From Spisula solida (Eukaryota; Mollusca; Bivalvia; Venerida; Mactridae): a stretch of 64,000 nucleotides of DNA. The position numbers and the translations under genes were made by a program. Under the pieces are notes generated by a model. That model was given only the letters and a program-made list of their open reading frames with translations, was not told the origin of the DNA and did no database searches. The DNA lies in assembly GCA_947247005.1 (NCBI GenBank), contig OX365955.1, positions 3,854,001 to 3,918,000 of the forward strand, read 5' to 3'. Each line of letters begins with the position of its first letter. Position 1 is the stretch's first letter. Positions 1 through 12,069 of this stretch are shown piece by piece.

Positions 1-45
1 GAGTGCTGTCTTCCCTGTCTGATTTTATATTATCGTTTTGTACTC
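1..45 (+). repeat. Family H copy, end only (H1)
   Basis: The window opens inside the conserved end of a dispersed repeat called family H here. The block GAGTGCTGTCTTCCCTGTCT followed by a TATTATCGTTTTG end recurs at 10.3 kb and 38.4 kb, and inverted at 10.7 and 13.8 kb. Only the terminal 45 bases are inside the window. Confidence 0.7.
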
Positions 46-1171
46 AGAGCACGAATGATATTTGGTTATTTGTAATCCAATTCAAGTTCTAAATTACCAT
101 TGTATTGATCCATGTTATATGACATAAGAGGAATCTTATCTGACAAAGTTCTTAATCTAGGAATAATTAGACTTCTTTGGTTGCTTTTGTATTACGTCGC
201 TAAGCTGTGGTTTTGTCCACTGTGCCCACATAATGATAAATGGAGGATTTAGATAACGTCTATCTACACATGTTCTATAGAATTACCAACCTTCAAAACG
301 TTAGTAGCTTTTGACCCGATGGTACCAATTTGGTCATTTTCGTAAAACTGAATATAAGTTATAAATACAAATGTATAAGATATAAATATGGTCACATTAT
401 TGACAATGCCAGTTTCAACTCCTTTTTGATGGGAATAAAATGCAGGCCACGTATAGTAAGTGTTAACAGCTACATCACTTTTGGCTTGAGTGGTGCTATA
501 CCTTTTAAATTTGTTAATATCATTTTGAGAATCTAAAGCAAATATAGCACAAGTAACATGTGTATCAATTTCTTACATTGATGTTTTTGATATGTCGAAT
601 ATACATGTATTTTGCCAATCTCAACAGTCCCTTTTTCTTGTTATGTAGTCAAGTACGGTCACCACGCTAAATCACGATTGACAATCAAGTGCCAAGGAAG
701 CTACATTAATGGTTAGTTCCATTTTTGGGCTGGTCGATTGCGGTGTCCAGTTGAATTGCTATGTAATAATAATACTGTCATATTTAAGACAACAGCTCTC
801 TATATGCCGTAATAAAATATTCGTTATTTATGTGTATTTATTGTAGCTAATTTATTTGATTTCTAGAAAAAAGTTGATTGTATTTGTCTGCATTAGATTA
901 TTCCTTTAGTATTACATAACGAATTTTCATTTTATGTGGCTTTGATAGAATCAGTATTTTGCTAAATAAATTATAGAAAGAAAACGCAAACGAGAGATGT
1001 CTTATTTTGTCGAGGGCGTAGCCCGGGACTAAATAAAGCAACCAAGCAGTAATTAATCTTTCTAATTTATCTAATTGGCTGTCACATTGTATAAGGCGTA
1101 TCTTAATAGCACAATAAAATCAATAACACGATTTTGTGATTTTATAATTGTAGACCCCAGTTCACTTCGAC

Positions 1172-1293
1172 CATGAAATCGGAAGAGTTCATGTTGACCA
1201 AACAGAAAGCTTGTTCTTTCCATAAGTAATGTAGTTTGTCTTGTGTTTTTTTCAAAATGGATCTAGTATCTACACGTATGACCTTATTCTTCT
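1172..1293 (+). repeat. Degenerate M-family MITE fragment (M1)
   Basis: The stretch running from ATGAAATCGGAAG through CATGTTGACCAAACAGAA to a CCATAAGTAA block matches the interior of the M-family MITE seen complete at 6126-6374. The outer terminal repeats are not recognisable, so this is an old truncated copy. Confidence 0.5.
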
Positions 1294-1566
1294 ATTTCAT
1301 CCAAATGCTAGTCAAATTTGTCTTAAAAGATGACCGACATGTCAAAACAAGGGACTAAGAGACTATTGTACAGTTCAAGTAGGAATATTGGTATATGAGT
1401 GCAATTACTACAGTGCTGGATAATATTATCATTCCTTTGAACATTAAGACACACCCCATCAAATGCCATTGGATTTAGCGACACATCTTTAGTTAACATC
1501 AATGTAAATTGCCATAGCCAAGATACAAATACAGGATCTAGCTTATTTTCACGAGCCCACTAGGCG

Positions 1567-1817
1567 TGGTATTCACAAAGCATCTGAAGTGAGAATTTAG
1601 AATTTTCTTAAAATCTTAAAATTTCCTTAAGTGTATCTGCTAAGCAGGAAAATCAAGATAACACATGTTTTACATAGTTTAGACTGATCATGTGAAGAAC
1701 TAAAGTATTCACAAAGAAACATTGGTTATTCTTAATTTCTTGGGATATGCACAACTCATTTTTTAGCTTAAGTCAAAGTATTTCAGTTTTCGCTTAAGAT
1801 GCTTAAGATGAATACCA
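1567..1817. mobile_element. MITE-like element with TGGTATTCA ends
   Basis: The left end reads TGGTATTCACAAAGCATCT and the right end, on the opposite strand, reads TGGTATTCATCTTAAGCATC. These imperfect terminal inverted repeats of about 25 bp enclose roughly 250 bp of AT-rich, non-coding sequence rich in CTTAAG. No second copy was found in the window and no target duplication is obvious. A MITE is the simplest reading; a chance AT-rich inverted repeat is possible. Confidence 0.4.
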
Positions 1818-2324
1818 ACCCAGTGCTATATTCGGTTGCTTTCCAGCATTAAGGCAAATGTATCCCGTATAACAACTTGTTGACAAGACTGAATTTTGTT
1901 TGTCATCTCATGCTAGAGTCAAGGTATTTGCACTTTGATAGTTCTTGACTTAGTTTCTTACTTTCGTTCATTGCACTTCGTATTATTTCTCCTAATATTG
2001 CGATATGATTAGTTCCAATTTCTATGGATTCATTGACTACTTCAGAAGTTTTATGTTCATTGCTTTAAACGTTTTAAGATTACGGAATCCGCAGCGTCTG
2101 AACTATTGGATAATAATGATTTCATGCCTAGATAACCTTTTAAACCCTAATTTGGACTATTAGAAAGATTAATCTTTTGAACATAATCGAATTATGAGAA
2201 TAACTGCATAATGTGTCAGTTTTATGTATTTTTGAGCAATGGCTGTTGCAACAAGGACATTGTCCCTTGTCGATAATCATAAAAGTTATCTTAAATGATA
2301 TACCGATAAAAATACACCGATATA

Positions 2325-2400
2325 ATAAGATAAGATAGATAAGATAAGATAAACTTTATTTAACGTCGATTATAGTTAACATAATAAACATAAGCTACAA
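2325..2400 (-). repeat. GATAA microsatellite with possible LINE 3' tail
   Basis: A GATAA/GATA simple repeat is followed by AACTTTATTTAACGTCGA. Read on the minus strand this gives sequence ending in TTATC repeats, a form common at the 3' ends of non-LTR retrotransposons in invertebrates. A short GATAAGATAAGATAG tract recurs at 46812, also next to TCTCACTTTCC. No reverse transcriptase homology was recognised in the following kilobase, so a LINE 3' UTR assignment is an inference. Confidence 0.4.
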
Positions 2401-4170
2401 GCTTGTATTCGACATAACAAAGGAATCATATATTTAAGTATATGCATATAACATTTATATGAGACATATAATAATATATACAAACAATGTTACAAGAGAA
2501 TTAATTAACAAATGAAACTACAAATATGCAAGACGAACTAAAAACAAAAATTACAATGCTAAACTATACGGACAAAATTAATCTGTTTGATTTATCAGGA
2601 TCATCAGTGGACAGAAAATACAGTGAGTTGACAAGAAAGTTGCTGGCTCTAAAATTGTGTATAGTCTGTAAATTTAGTAATATTATGATTTCTGAAATTT
2701 CATTATTAGTTGAAGATAATATAAATTAAGTTTTTGAAGGACACTATTTATAATAGGTTGTCTTATATCACATGAAATAACCATGCTTTGTACATGGTCA
2801 TGAAGGAACTAACACAATTTGCAGAAATAAAACAAGTATAACAATTATATACAACATGTACATATGTCAGTCTAAGATAATTAAAGTGGGACTAAGCAAA
2901 TACATTCATAATTATTAAAAGATTGTTACATATTAATTTATCCTAAGATAGACTCAGATAAAATGCCAGATAACACCAAAGCTATTGTTTGGATTAAAGA
3001 TATTTAACTGCTTAGTAAAATTGTTATCTAAAGTGTTCAATAATTAGCTTATATGACTGGTATTTAAAAGCATTTATATTTAGGATTAATTATTAAAGCT
3101 TAGCAACGGACAGAAAAATATACTACATCAAATAGGATGTTGCTGGTTCTGTAATATTTAAAACCATTGAGAAGTTTATAAGGTGAATTGAATCAGGGTG
3201 ATTGAAATGGTGATTGAAATTTGGTTACCATTCTATGCTTGTTCAAGTCTATGGCTTCATTATTATATGAAGTATTTATATTAAAGTATTTAAGTGATAC
3301 CCTGTAAAATGAGTGTCTTTTCAGTACTACTTAATATACCACAACATGATCAGACTAATAATCTACTATAAAATACATTCACATGGCATAGTTGTCAAAT
3401 AAATTGAATAATATACAAACTGAACTAAAAAGGAGAAAAGAAAAGTGAGACTAAGCCACTCTTGCACACACATAAACGCACTACTAAATCATTCCACGAA
3501 CAAGACATGCTCTCTCACACAGACATGATTACATGTATATACAATTAGGAAATTAAAAACATGTGTTCAAATACACCAAAAAAGTACTTGGGCTGATACA
3601 GACACAATCATAACATTAGATGACTACACCTATGCATAGTAGTCCAGTACCTTCCTTAAGACATATGTAAGGACAGGATGGACGCATTCTTACAAAACAC
3701 AATAACTAACATCAATCATAAAATTAAAATCCACATATATTATAAAATATAATACAGAAGTCCTTATTGGCATTACGCAATACATTTTTTTAGACGAATT
3801 ATGCTGCCTAGTAAATACTAGTGATTGAATCGGGTTCATGGCTAACCATCATACTATTTATTGTTAGTGTCTTTTAGTGATGTAGCTTTGATCTTAAGGT
3901 AATGTCATACCCGTACATTTGTATAAGACTTTATTAATTTGCTTAACCACAAAGCGTTCTTTTGCAGCATCATTTGCACCTTTGGCGTTAACACGTCTAA
4001 ATCACCTCCCTATTTGAAAGAAGGTGACTGTTTCCTTTGAACGTGGTCAGACAATATCAAATCATAATTTAAAGTGTTTCTTATCTTAGGTCATTAAACC
4101 ATATACTATAAATTTCAATAAAGTGCAATACCTCATGGAAAAGGGCAATCAAAGAGAATCCTTACACGTT
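2400..4170. other. No gene seen; AT-rich sequence
   Basis: About 1.8 kb without a convincing coding region. The one ORF above 60 codons (2526-2729) is AT-biased and matches nothing I recognise. The segment may belong to the 3' UTR of a LINE ending in the GATAA tract at 2325. Confidence 0.5.
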
Positions 4171-4182
4171 ACGGGGCAAGAA

Positions 4183-4451
4183 CAGTGTAGCAATACCACG
4201 TGACCTTTAGCTACAGTTCCAAGCAGAAATTTGGAAACATTTTTCCATTACCCTGTGAAACCTACATCTTCCACGGTTTCACAGGGTAATGGACAAAACG
4301 GCAGAACCGCTCAAAACGATTATATATTAGCGTAGCAAATATTTAATAGAAATCAATGAAGAAATAAAATACTTATGGCTATTTAATTGTCCAATGTTTA
4401 CAAATTTCGTCTTGGAACTGTAGCTAAAAGTAACGTGGTATTGCTACACTG
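4183..4451. mobile_element. MITE with 40-bp terminal inverted repeats
   Basis: The left end starts CAGTGTAGCAATACCACGTG and the right end is its reverse complement over about 40 bp with two mismatches (4184-4223 against 4411-4450). The element is 269 bp. The five bases AAGAA lie immediately outside both ends, consistent with a 5-bp target duplication or a decayed 8-bp one; the CAGTG ends and possible 8-bp duplication would fit hAT, which is only suggestive. A second perfect hairpin, arms of 19 bp at 4244-4262 and 4275-4293, sits inside. No transposase is encoded. Confidence 0.75.
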
Positions 4452-4454
4452 AAG

Positions 4455-6120
4455 AAGAAAGACAATTGGCCGACAACAATAGGATAAATATACGAGTTCA
4501 ACTTAAACAGAAAGAATGTTATCATGAAGAAAAATACTTAATGTGACAGTTTTCCAAAATATTCAACTTGAATAGTCACCATAAAGCGAGTGTCATTATT
4601 TGAATAGTTAGCAAACACACTAGGGTTGAATCTGTTTAAAAGTTAGCCACTACGCACTTTATCACTGGTGAGCTTTTTACATGCAGTTTATTTGCCAACA
4701 ATGTAACATAAATTGACCAAGCACACGGTAGTATATAGACAGACAATATTTTTATTTAAGATTACATACATTTCAATAAAGGCACTATCAATTTCGGTAT
4801 GCATGATACTAGTATAGTCCGTTTGTTCAGATATGTCACTTCTACACAAACATTGCAATATGGTAACATTGTATTTTTATTGTTTTAAACATTTTCATTT
4901 GAGAAAAGGGCAATGGAAAGTAAAACATCATTCACTAAGCTACATAATAATACACATACACATGTACTATATACTAAAAAAATACATTAATAAGATAATG
5001 TGCCAAGTTTATGTACACAATGTTATGTAAACAAGTGTCTGACCAGAACATCAATTAACATTATACCGACACCAATAAGTTTGTTCAAAAGTTTTTTACT
5101 TAATGCGGGAACATTGCATAAATTTGTTGAATATACGAAAAGGATTTCAATACAAAAATATATAAGGTATATCGGCTTCCACTGTTTATTAACACCAATA
5201 GTGACTGTACAATTTAAATAAATTCAAGGTTGATTAGTAACAACATTATTTCATTGACGGACAATTGAATGATTCTGATTACTTAATAAAAGTTTGGAAT
5301 TTTAAAACAAATTACAGATTATTTACATGTACTGTTAATGGCAACACTATGGCACCATACAAGACAGTGTAATGCAACAGTACAGGTGTTCCGATGTTTT
5401 TGTTTTCGATAAGAATCTTTAAATATTCTGCACTCTAAGATAATTATGCTAACTTCGTTTACTAGGCAAACACAGAAAACTCTATGTGAAGGGTACTTCA
5501 ATTACGCATTAATTACCTTACATTTTTTAAACGTTTGCTGGCGAATAGAAACATCAGTTGTTACTGAGAATAAATAATCGGAAATGATTTAAAGGTTCAA
5601 TAGAGCGTGTAATATCGTTGAAGCCAGAAACAAACTAAATAGCTCAAAAGTATAAGATCACTATGAATGTTTTTTTGTTCAGCTGCATACATGACTTATA
5701 ATAATAGTTGTCAACAAAAATATAAGTTCGAATCGTACCGGAGACGAATGAGCACAGGAAAAAGAAAAGCAAACGACATCTTCTCAAAACAACATTGTTG
5801 ATTATTTTATTTGGTCGTAATTTTACAAGTGTATAAGCCTCGTAAACTTAAAAGTTTTTTGCTTTTAACAACTTGTAAAAGATGCTATACAGATGCTGTC
5901 AAAGAAAAGTCAGTGTTGTTGGGAATAATTTAATGTGCTGACATAAAACAAGCCAGGACAGTTAATTGATAAATAACTGCGTTCAGTATCAGTAAGGGCA
6001 AACGAAACACTTTGAGAATATCTCACTGTATACGACCATAACACACATAATTCTATTGTATGTATTATAAGAGTACGTTTTAAAAGTATAGCAACAAATC
6101 GGACGGGGGAGACAGCACTA
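4455..6120. other. No gene seen
   Basis: About 1.7 kb with only short ORFs of biased composition. No repeat shared with other parts of the window was recognised. Confidence 0.5.
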
Positions 6121-6125
6121 AACAT

Positions 6126-6374
6126 ATCTCTGGCTTATAATTAGAAGGTCGTTAGTACTACTAACGACCTTATAAAACACATGCATATTTAGAATTTGCA
6201 CCAAATACGCTTCTTATGAGCCTATTTTCATGCAAATCGGAAGTGGTCATATTGACCAAACAGAAGTTTAAAAAGCTTTTTATTTATAAGTAAAGAATAG
6301 TTTTCAGACAGTTTTTTTGTTTTCTCATGATATTGATTTTGTTCTTACGACCTTCTAATTCCAAGCCAGTGATA
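6126..6374 (+). mobile_element. M-family MITE, complete (M2)
   Basis: Ends are CTGGCTTATAATTAGAAGGT and, inverted, the same sequence read from ACGACCTTCTAATTCCAAGC; outside lie near-symmetric TATC/GATA bases. The 249-bp body includes GAGCCTATTTTCATGCAAAT, TGACCAAACAGAAGTTTAAA and CATGATATTGATTTTG, all found in other M copies. A perfect 25-bp palindrome (6146-6170) lies just inside the left end. There is no coding capacity. Other copies are at 1172, 7683, 11860, 17274, 17674, 33427 and 41256. Confidence 0.8.
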
Positions 6375-6435
6375 TCTTGAAGGGGATGAGAACAAAATAA
6401 CACACACACAAAATAACACTAGGACACAGAGAGCC

Positions 6436-6560
6436 CTGGATCGCTCACCTGAGCATTGGTCTACTTGTTGAATCAAGAGACTTTCATGAGTATTTTCATG
6501 AAAACTATAAGAACATATATCTGGTTGTGGACCTTATGTTTCAGACAGAGCTCTACAAAA
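6436..6560 (+). repeat. Possible T-class element start, fragment
   Basis: GATCGCTCACCTGAGCATTG resembles the left end of the T1 element at 41366 (GGGCTCACCTGATG). The following 100 bases do not contain the tandem units seen there, so this is a fragment or a relative. Confidence 0.35.
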
Positions 6561-7184
6561 ATATATACTTGTAATAATAGAAGCATTTCCATGAACATCA
6601 ACGTATGCCCCATCATACAACAAATGAATTACATTATTTTTATTTATTTGGCATACCTTTTATATCAGTTCACAGTTTAGAACATATTACAAGACTGAAG
6701 CATTTCGCCAAGACAAACATAAAAAAGAACAAGAAACAATGAAACTGAAATGGAACAAAAAACTCGCCACACTAGGGATTAGAAAATAGAATATACGAGG
6801 AAACATTGAGAAGTTCATTGTAAGCTGATTATTCCGAGGAGCAGATGGTAGAAGTGGGTAAGAAAATGGTGTATGTATTTAACGCAATATAACAATAAAA
6901 CATTCCCTTAACATATTAACCGTCGTTCTGTCCAATTTAGTGATAAGAAATCTATTTACGGCTATAATTGCATTATTCCGTCGGGAAAACTAAAAGCTTG
7001 ATTGGCTGAGATATAAGTAAGAAACGATTACATCACACTCATCTAATTTGGTAATCAGTTTACAGCAGCGACCGTTTTCAGTGGGTGGGAATTGAGCCAG
7101 ATGTGACAAGTAACAATCAGGTCGCTGCTAGTAATGAAATGTGCCTTGTCCCTTTCCTACTCAGCAGGTTTTCAGACAGCTAAA

Positions 7185-7405
7185 ATATATGTATTTCAGT
7201 CGTTTTTCTGTGGAAACTCGATCATTCAGCTTTTTTATTCATTCGGTTTTATTGACAGCTGGGACTTGGGTGGAACATTTTCTCGTTCGGTTGTGTGTTG
7301 GGCATTGAGCCTTATATGTTTGTATGTTTTCTGTGCTCGGTTGGTTAGGTTGAGTGCTGCCTTCCATTGCCGACTTAATATCATGCAATATTGCCGTCTC
7401 TGTCC
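7185..7405 (+). repeat. Family H copy (H2)
   Basis: The repeat reads from ATTCAGCTTTTTTATTC through GACAGCTGGGACTTGGGTGG, TCTCGTTCGGTTGTGTGTTG and TTTTCTGTGCTCGGTTGG to GAGTGCTGCCTTCC and GACTTAATAT. It has one or two copies of the self-complementary CAGCT...AGCTG monomer before the conserved end. A 100-codon ORF (7134-7436) across it is a by-product; its frame is not kept in other H copies. Confidence 0.75.
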
Positions 7406-7682
7406 GGTTTGTCATGATCTTTTTGAGTTAGTTTAGTTATTTTCCTTTGCCAAACAATCAACGAAAACATCACATATAAACCTAATTAAATTAAGTTTAA
7501 TGTCGAAAACATATTTATTTACGTTGTATATTTTGAGAGATTCGTAGTTTTAGTAAAAAGGAATATGTTTTGGAATAATAATAAAGTAATTAGATCTAAT
7601 ACAACTGAAATTAGTCCCACAAATCGCGAAGTTTTATTCCATTTTTATAAATCATAAAACTCTTATATATAAAATACGTTAC

Positions 7683-7796
7683 ATACGTACGAAGGTACTA
7701 CTTATGACCTTTTAAGACTCATACATATTTGAAATCTGCATCTTAAGGCGCTTCATATGAGCCTATTTTCATGAAAATCGGAAGTGGCCAGCTTTT
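7683..7796 (+). repeat. M-family MITE, truncated (M3)
   Basis: The left half of the family is present: ACTACTTATGACCTTTTAAG, ATATTTGAAATCTGCATC and GAGCCTATTTTCATGAAAAT. The sequence leaves the family after CGGAAGTGGCC, so the right half is missing. Confidence 0.65.
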
Positions 7797-7880
7797 AAAA
7801 TTTCAGATTATTTAAAAGATAAATTATACTCAATATTAAAATTTCAGTTTATTTAAAAGATAAATTATACTCAATATAAG
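7796..7880. repeat. 42-bp tandem duplication
   Basis: A block from AAAATTTCAG to TTATACTCAATAT is present twice in direct, adjacent copies with one substitution (AGATT against AGTTT). The near identity points to a recent event. Confidence 0.8.
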
Positions 7881-8032
7881 TTTGTAATACTAAGAATTTA
7901 TATTCTATATAAAATTCAAATTCTGCTAGAAAGACAATATGAATGAAATATCCTAATATAATATAAATAATCACTATATAAATCTATATAAATATGAAAA
8001 TATAGCACAGAATGGCAAATATTTTATTTATG

Positions 8033-8296
8033 TAAAAATTGATAGTTCCGTGACAAATGTTTTGAGTTTGGAATAGTATGGAACCATATATATGTATATA
8101 AATATGCACATAACATCAATAAATGTTCGAGACAGATAAATCATGTGGATGAAACTAAATTAGACGATTATATAAAAATTTGATAGTTCCGTGACAAATT
8201 ATTGAGTATGGTATATTATGGAACCAACCATATATATGTACAATGTATATAAATATGAACATAACCTCAATAAATGTTCGAGACAGACAAACCATA
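8033..8296. repeat. Tandem duplication, about 141-bp period
   Basis: Two adjacent copies share GATAGTTCCGTGACAAAT, TATGGAACCA, CATATATATGTA and CAATAAATGTTCGAGACAGA, at about 8040-8139 and 8180-8289. The second copy has small insertions. It is not coding and has no other copies in the window. Confidence 0.8.
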
Positions 8297-8561
8297 CAAC
8301 ACACCACTGATCGATACTCATTCCTGGTGTAATTGAACAAGAGCCTTGTTTGAACAAGTATCAACGCTGGCAAAACAATAAAATGCATTCAAATAATTAA
8401 AATGATAATAAGCATATGAAGTTAAAACAGACTGATTTAATGCAAGTATGAGGTATGTCTTTAAAACTATTGTCAACATGTTAATTTAGCTATTACATGA
8501 TATACATGAGCAAATCTTTCCGTCCCATGCATTCAACATGCTTTTAAAATGGTTGAAATTA

Positions 8562-9175
8562 CTAGTGTCCCGAAAATGGCAAGGAATTCCAAATGCTGGG
8601 AGCAGCGCAACGGAAATATTCGGTACCTTTCCATTTAGTTCTTACAGATGGAACTACCACAGTATTCGTGTATCGGAAAGCATATCTATCTTGATTTTTA
8701 AATTTAACTAGATCGTGTCAGTATGTAGGTCCTTGCTTGTTTAAGATCTTATATGTTTCTAAGGCCATACTTCTAAGACGCCTAACTTTTAATGTTGGCA
8801 TTTTCGATTTTTTAAGCAGAATATCATATTCAGATTTGTAATCATTAAAAACAACGTAGTGATCTTTCTTGGATCTTTTCTATCTTTTTTGTCATAACTT
8901 CTCCACAGAAGTGCCATGTTAAAGGACAGAAACTAAAATTGGATAGAATAAAAGAATGGTAGAAGGTAAGTCTACTAAGTTTACATAGATGTCTGCCTAC
9001 TCTTTTTAGGGCATTTAATTGTCTTGCATATTTTTTACACATAATTGAGACATGCTTGTCAAACTTTAACTGAAAATCAATTGTTACTCCTAATAGTTTA
9101 ACATCATCTTCACTTTTGATTGTTATATCACCTAAATTAAAACATAGATCCAATTTTCGGGTCTTACACGTATTA
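8562..9175 (-). pseudogene. LINE reverse transcriptase, C-terminal relic
   Basis: The minus strand encodes the end of a Jockey/CR1-like non-LTR retrotransposon ORF2. In order: a thumb-region segment with LLGVTIDFQLKFDKHV, the AxxQLNALKRVGRHL helix, the SNFSFCPLTWHFCG segment, and the typical tail KMPTLKVRRLRSMALETY and FRCAAPSIWNSLPFSGH before a natural stop (8562-8564). A frameshift lies in an A run at 8847-8851 (plus strand), separating RCF from NDYKSEYDILL, and an in-frame TGA lies at 8718-8720. The catalytic palm with its FADD motif is absent, so this is a dead 5'-truncated insertion, the usual state of LINE copies. Family-level assignment is by pattern; Jockey against CR1 is not resolved. 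Confidence 0.85.
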
Positions 9176-9179
9176 CATA

Positions 9180-10125
9180 TAAATTAATATGCACCTTTTA
9201 ACAATTATTTAGATACCCAACATGCCTATATAGTCACATATGCCTATTTTGACATTCAAGACAAGATCGGCAGTAAGAAAACGAATGTTGTTATTTGAAA
9301 ACCAACCATATGCAGATAATATCTGGTGTATTCGTCATTTGATCAAATCAACAATACTTTAATTTTTGTTTTTAAACAACGTAATGTAAGGGAAATGATA
9401 ACAACCAATCGGAAAGGGAAGATACGCATCGCTCAACAGAAACAACAGCTAGAACGACACAAAAATAAACTCGCGCACAAAAAGAAAATCACAAAATACA
9501 AGTGCAAATCACAAAGACAAGCATAAAAATTATTCAAAACAAGACGAGTTTGCACAAATTACACAAGAATAAAACTTAACTCATCACAGCGTGGTACACA
9601 ATGCCAATCTGCTTGTAAGAGATTCAAAGATTTAGATTTTCTTAACCAATTACATGTAATTGATTTTGTATCGAATAAGTTTGACAATGGTGTGCCACAG
9701 TGAATGTGGTGACACACATTTATGACTTTAACACGCCAGCCCATGCTTTCTAAGTACATGTAGTATGTTGTAGTATTGTTGAGACCCCCAAAACCTGTAT
9801 ATCCTTATTATAGAACAAACGCGTGAAATGGACCTGCAAATCATTGTCTTAATTTTGAGCCTTTCTTATCCTTGGCGTCACCTTTATGCAAGGTGTTACT
9901 GTTTTTAATGTTCTGTTGGGCTCCTTAAAGATTTTGTCTTACTTTTGAGTCATTCTTATCCTTGCGATAGTCTTTTAATTACAAAGCAAACGAGTGAAAA
10001 TGACCTATTAATTGTTATCTTAACCTTGACATACAGCTTTTTAAAATTGTTATTTTTCAACTTTTTAGGACATCGGATAGCTAAAACTAGGTAGTTCGAC
10101 CGTATTACTGTTGGAACGGGGTCAA
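9180..10125. repeat. No gene seen; weak direct repeat
   Basis: Non-coding stretch. A degenerate direct repeat is visible: ACAAACGCGTGAAATGGACC near 9812 and GCAAACGAGTGAAAATGACC near 9983, each followed by ATTGTCTTAA- or TTATCTTAAC-type sequence. Flanking text such as TTTGAGCCTTTCTTATCCTT repeats loosely. Confidence 0.4.
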
Positions 10126-10129
10126 TCAA

Positions 10130-10310
10130 CTTGGGCATTCAGCTTTTTGACTTCTGAAACTTGTTCATTCAGCATTTCAATAGCTTGGAATTGGGCGGAT
10201 CATTTTGTTCAGTTAGGCATTGTGTGTTGTATGTTTTTATGTTTTCTGTGCTCGGCTGATTAAGTTGAGTGCTGTCTTCCCTGTCTGACTTAATATTATC
10301 TATTTTTAAT
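10130..10310 (+). repeat. Family H copy (H3)
   Basis: Two diverged monomers (ATTCAGCTTTTTGACTTCTG and CATTCAGCATTTCAATAGC) precede the conserved end GGGCGGATCATTTTGTTC, TTTTCTGTGCTCGGCTGA, GAGTGCTGTCTTCCCTGTCT and GACTTAATATTATC. It faces an inverted copy at 10664, giving a tail-to-tail pair about 350 bp apart. Confidence 0.8.
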
Positions 10311-10663
10311 ATCTAAGTAGTCTTATTATTCAGGCCGTCTTTATATGAGGTTTTACTGCACAATGTACAGTCATGTTTTATCCATATTCTGTAACTACAA
10401 TTGTGCAGTTGATGAAAGATTTTTCCACCGGTTCTGTGTGCCTTGGATTGTCTGTGCGCTACAGTATTTAATATTGCCTGCGTGTAAAGACCTTCATGGT
10501 ATGTCTGATAGGATAACGGTATTAGTTGCAGTGTATGACGTTGTTATGCAAATATCGCGTGTATCTACTAAACCGGAGACATAAGATCAGTCAAAGATGT
10601 AATATTTCTTTTCTATTGACATAATGAACTAAATTAATCTCTAATACTAGTAGTAAAAAGAGT

Positions 10664-10960
10664 ATATTAAGTCAGACAGGGAAGGCAGCACTCAACTTAA
10701 CCAGCCGAGCACAGAAAAAATTAAAAACACACAAAGCACAATGCCCAACAAAACAAGCGCAGATCCGCCCAAGTCCAAGCTGTCGAAAAGTATAATAAAT
10801 TATAACTAGCTGAATGACCCAGTAGAAAAGATACAGCAACCAAAAGGCGGAATGCCTACGCTGAATGACCTAGTTACAACTGTAAAAACTGCTGAACTAC
10901 ATAGTTTTAGCAGTCTTCAGTCTCAAAAGTTAAGTATCAGTTTTTAAACGTTGAAAGGCC
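10664..10960 (-). repeat. Family H copy, inverted (H4)
   Basis: Plus-strand AAGTCAGACAGGGAAGGCAG, ACCAGCCGAGCACAGAAAA and AATGCCCAACAAAACAAGC are the reverse complement of the H3 end. Beyond it, diverged monomers continue (GCTGAATGACCCAGT, GCTGAATGACCTAGTTACAA) to about 10960. Confidence 0.8.
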
Positions 10961-11058
10961 CGATTTCAGCAACAAAAAATCTGAAAACCTTAAAACGAGT
11001 GACCCAATTTCATTAAGTAAAATGACGTAATTGAACAAATCGAGATATGACGTACTGA

Positions 11059-11219
11059 ACAAGTCATTAAGAATTGCAAGCAATACAGAAGTCCCCTACC
11101 GGTTTAAAGCTATTGTCAATGTGTCTGTTGCCCTATCAACCACAATTTCCGTCAGAACCAAAACTGACGGACGGATGGCAAGCCAATAGTCCCCTCCGGT
11201 CAAAAACCGGTAGGGGACT
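11059..11219 (-). mobile_element. T2-type element, internally deleted copy
   Basis: This is the reverse complement of both ends of the element at 52973-53401: ACAAGTCATTAAGAATTGCA, GAAGTCCCCTACCGGTTT, a short GACGGACGGATGG tract and CCGGTCAAAAACCGGTAGGG. The two 160-bp internal units of the full copy are almost entirely missing, leaving 161 bp. Confidence 0.75.
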
Positions 11220-11855
11220 TAAAACTACATCAAATGACCTCAGGGGCCAGAACACTACATCCATAACTCCACAGCTGTACATAGACTCATTAACAAACCC
11301 GGTAGGATGCGAATCGCGGGGACGAAATAGTAAGAGGACAACCGGCAAATACGAATAAATAGTTAACTCCTAGCTCCATATAACTTTTGGCCCCGGTCAA
11401 AAAATTAAATACTGAGAAATTATGGCATATTATTGATTATTTAAAAATGAAAAACTCGATTGTAAACGGAATTGGCGTTTAAATCCAGATACAAACCCAT
11501 ATTATAATAATTAAACAAAATACGAAACTACCGGAAGTAGCACCGACCCCAACAGAAACCGCGGGACACGCGAGAACAAAAAGGCACAGAAAATATACAA
11601 CTTTACTCGAAAAGGCGCGGAACATACATAAAAAACTAGCACAGGAACATGTAATACAAAACCGGGCATCCAATCCCGAAAGTCTGCTGCTTAAGTCAGT
11701 CAAACTAAAACGGAACAAGAGCCAGTTGGTAAGAATAAACAGTATAAATAAATGTTTCCCGCCATGAAATGCCCCCTAACAAAAAGGCCACAGTGACCGG
11801 TAATAAAAGAATGTAAAACATGAAACATTATATAAAATACAACCATCGAACTCAA
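11220..11855. other. No gene seen
   Basis: Short overlapping ORFs occur on both strands but share no features with known proteins and have no context. The 79-codon minus-strand ORF at 11479-11718 is hydrophobic and low in complexity; I do not call it. Confidence 0.45.
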
Positions 11856-11859
11856 ATGT

Positions 11860-12043
11860 AAGACGATTTTATATAAGGTCGTCTTTTGTGCCTATTTTTA
11901 TGAAAATCGAAACAGGTCATGTTGACTAAACATAAGTTGAAAAGCTTGTTTTTCCTCAAATAAAGAGTAGTATTCGGACAGTTTTTGTTGATTTCTCAAA
12001 ATAGCTTTTTTGTACTTTGATCTTCTCATTCTAAGCCAGCGAA
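11860..12043 (+). repeat. M-family MITE, left end lost (M4)
   Basis: CCTATTTTTATGAAAATCGA, CATGTTGACTAAACATAAG, AAATAAAGAGTAGTATTC and TCTCATTCTAAGCCAGCGAA follow the order of the complete copy. The left terminal repeat is missing. A poly-A run of about 18 begins just outside at 12051. Confidence 0.7.
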
Positions 12044-12069
12044 TTTGTTTTAAAAAAAAAAAAAAAAAC

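Noticed and set aside
7134..7436. 100-codon Cys-rich ORF
   Set aside because: It overlaps the family H2 repeat; other H copies do not keep the frame.
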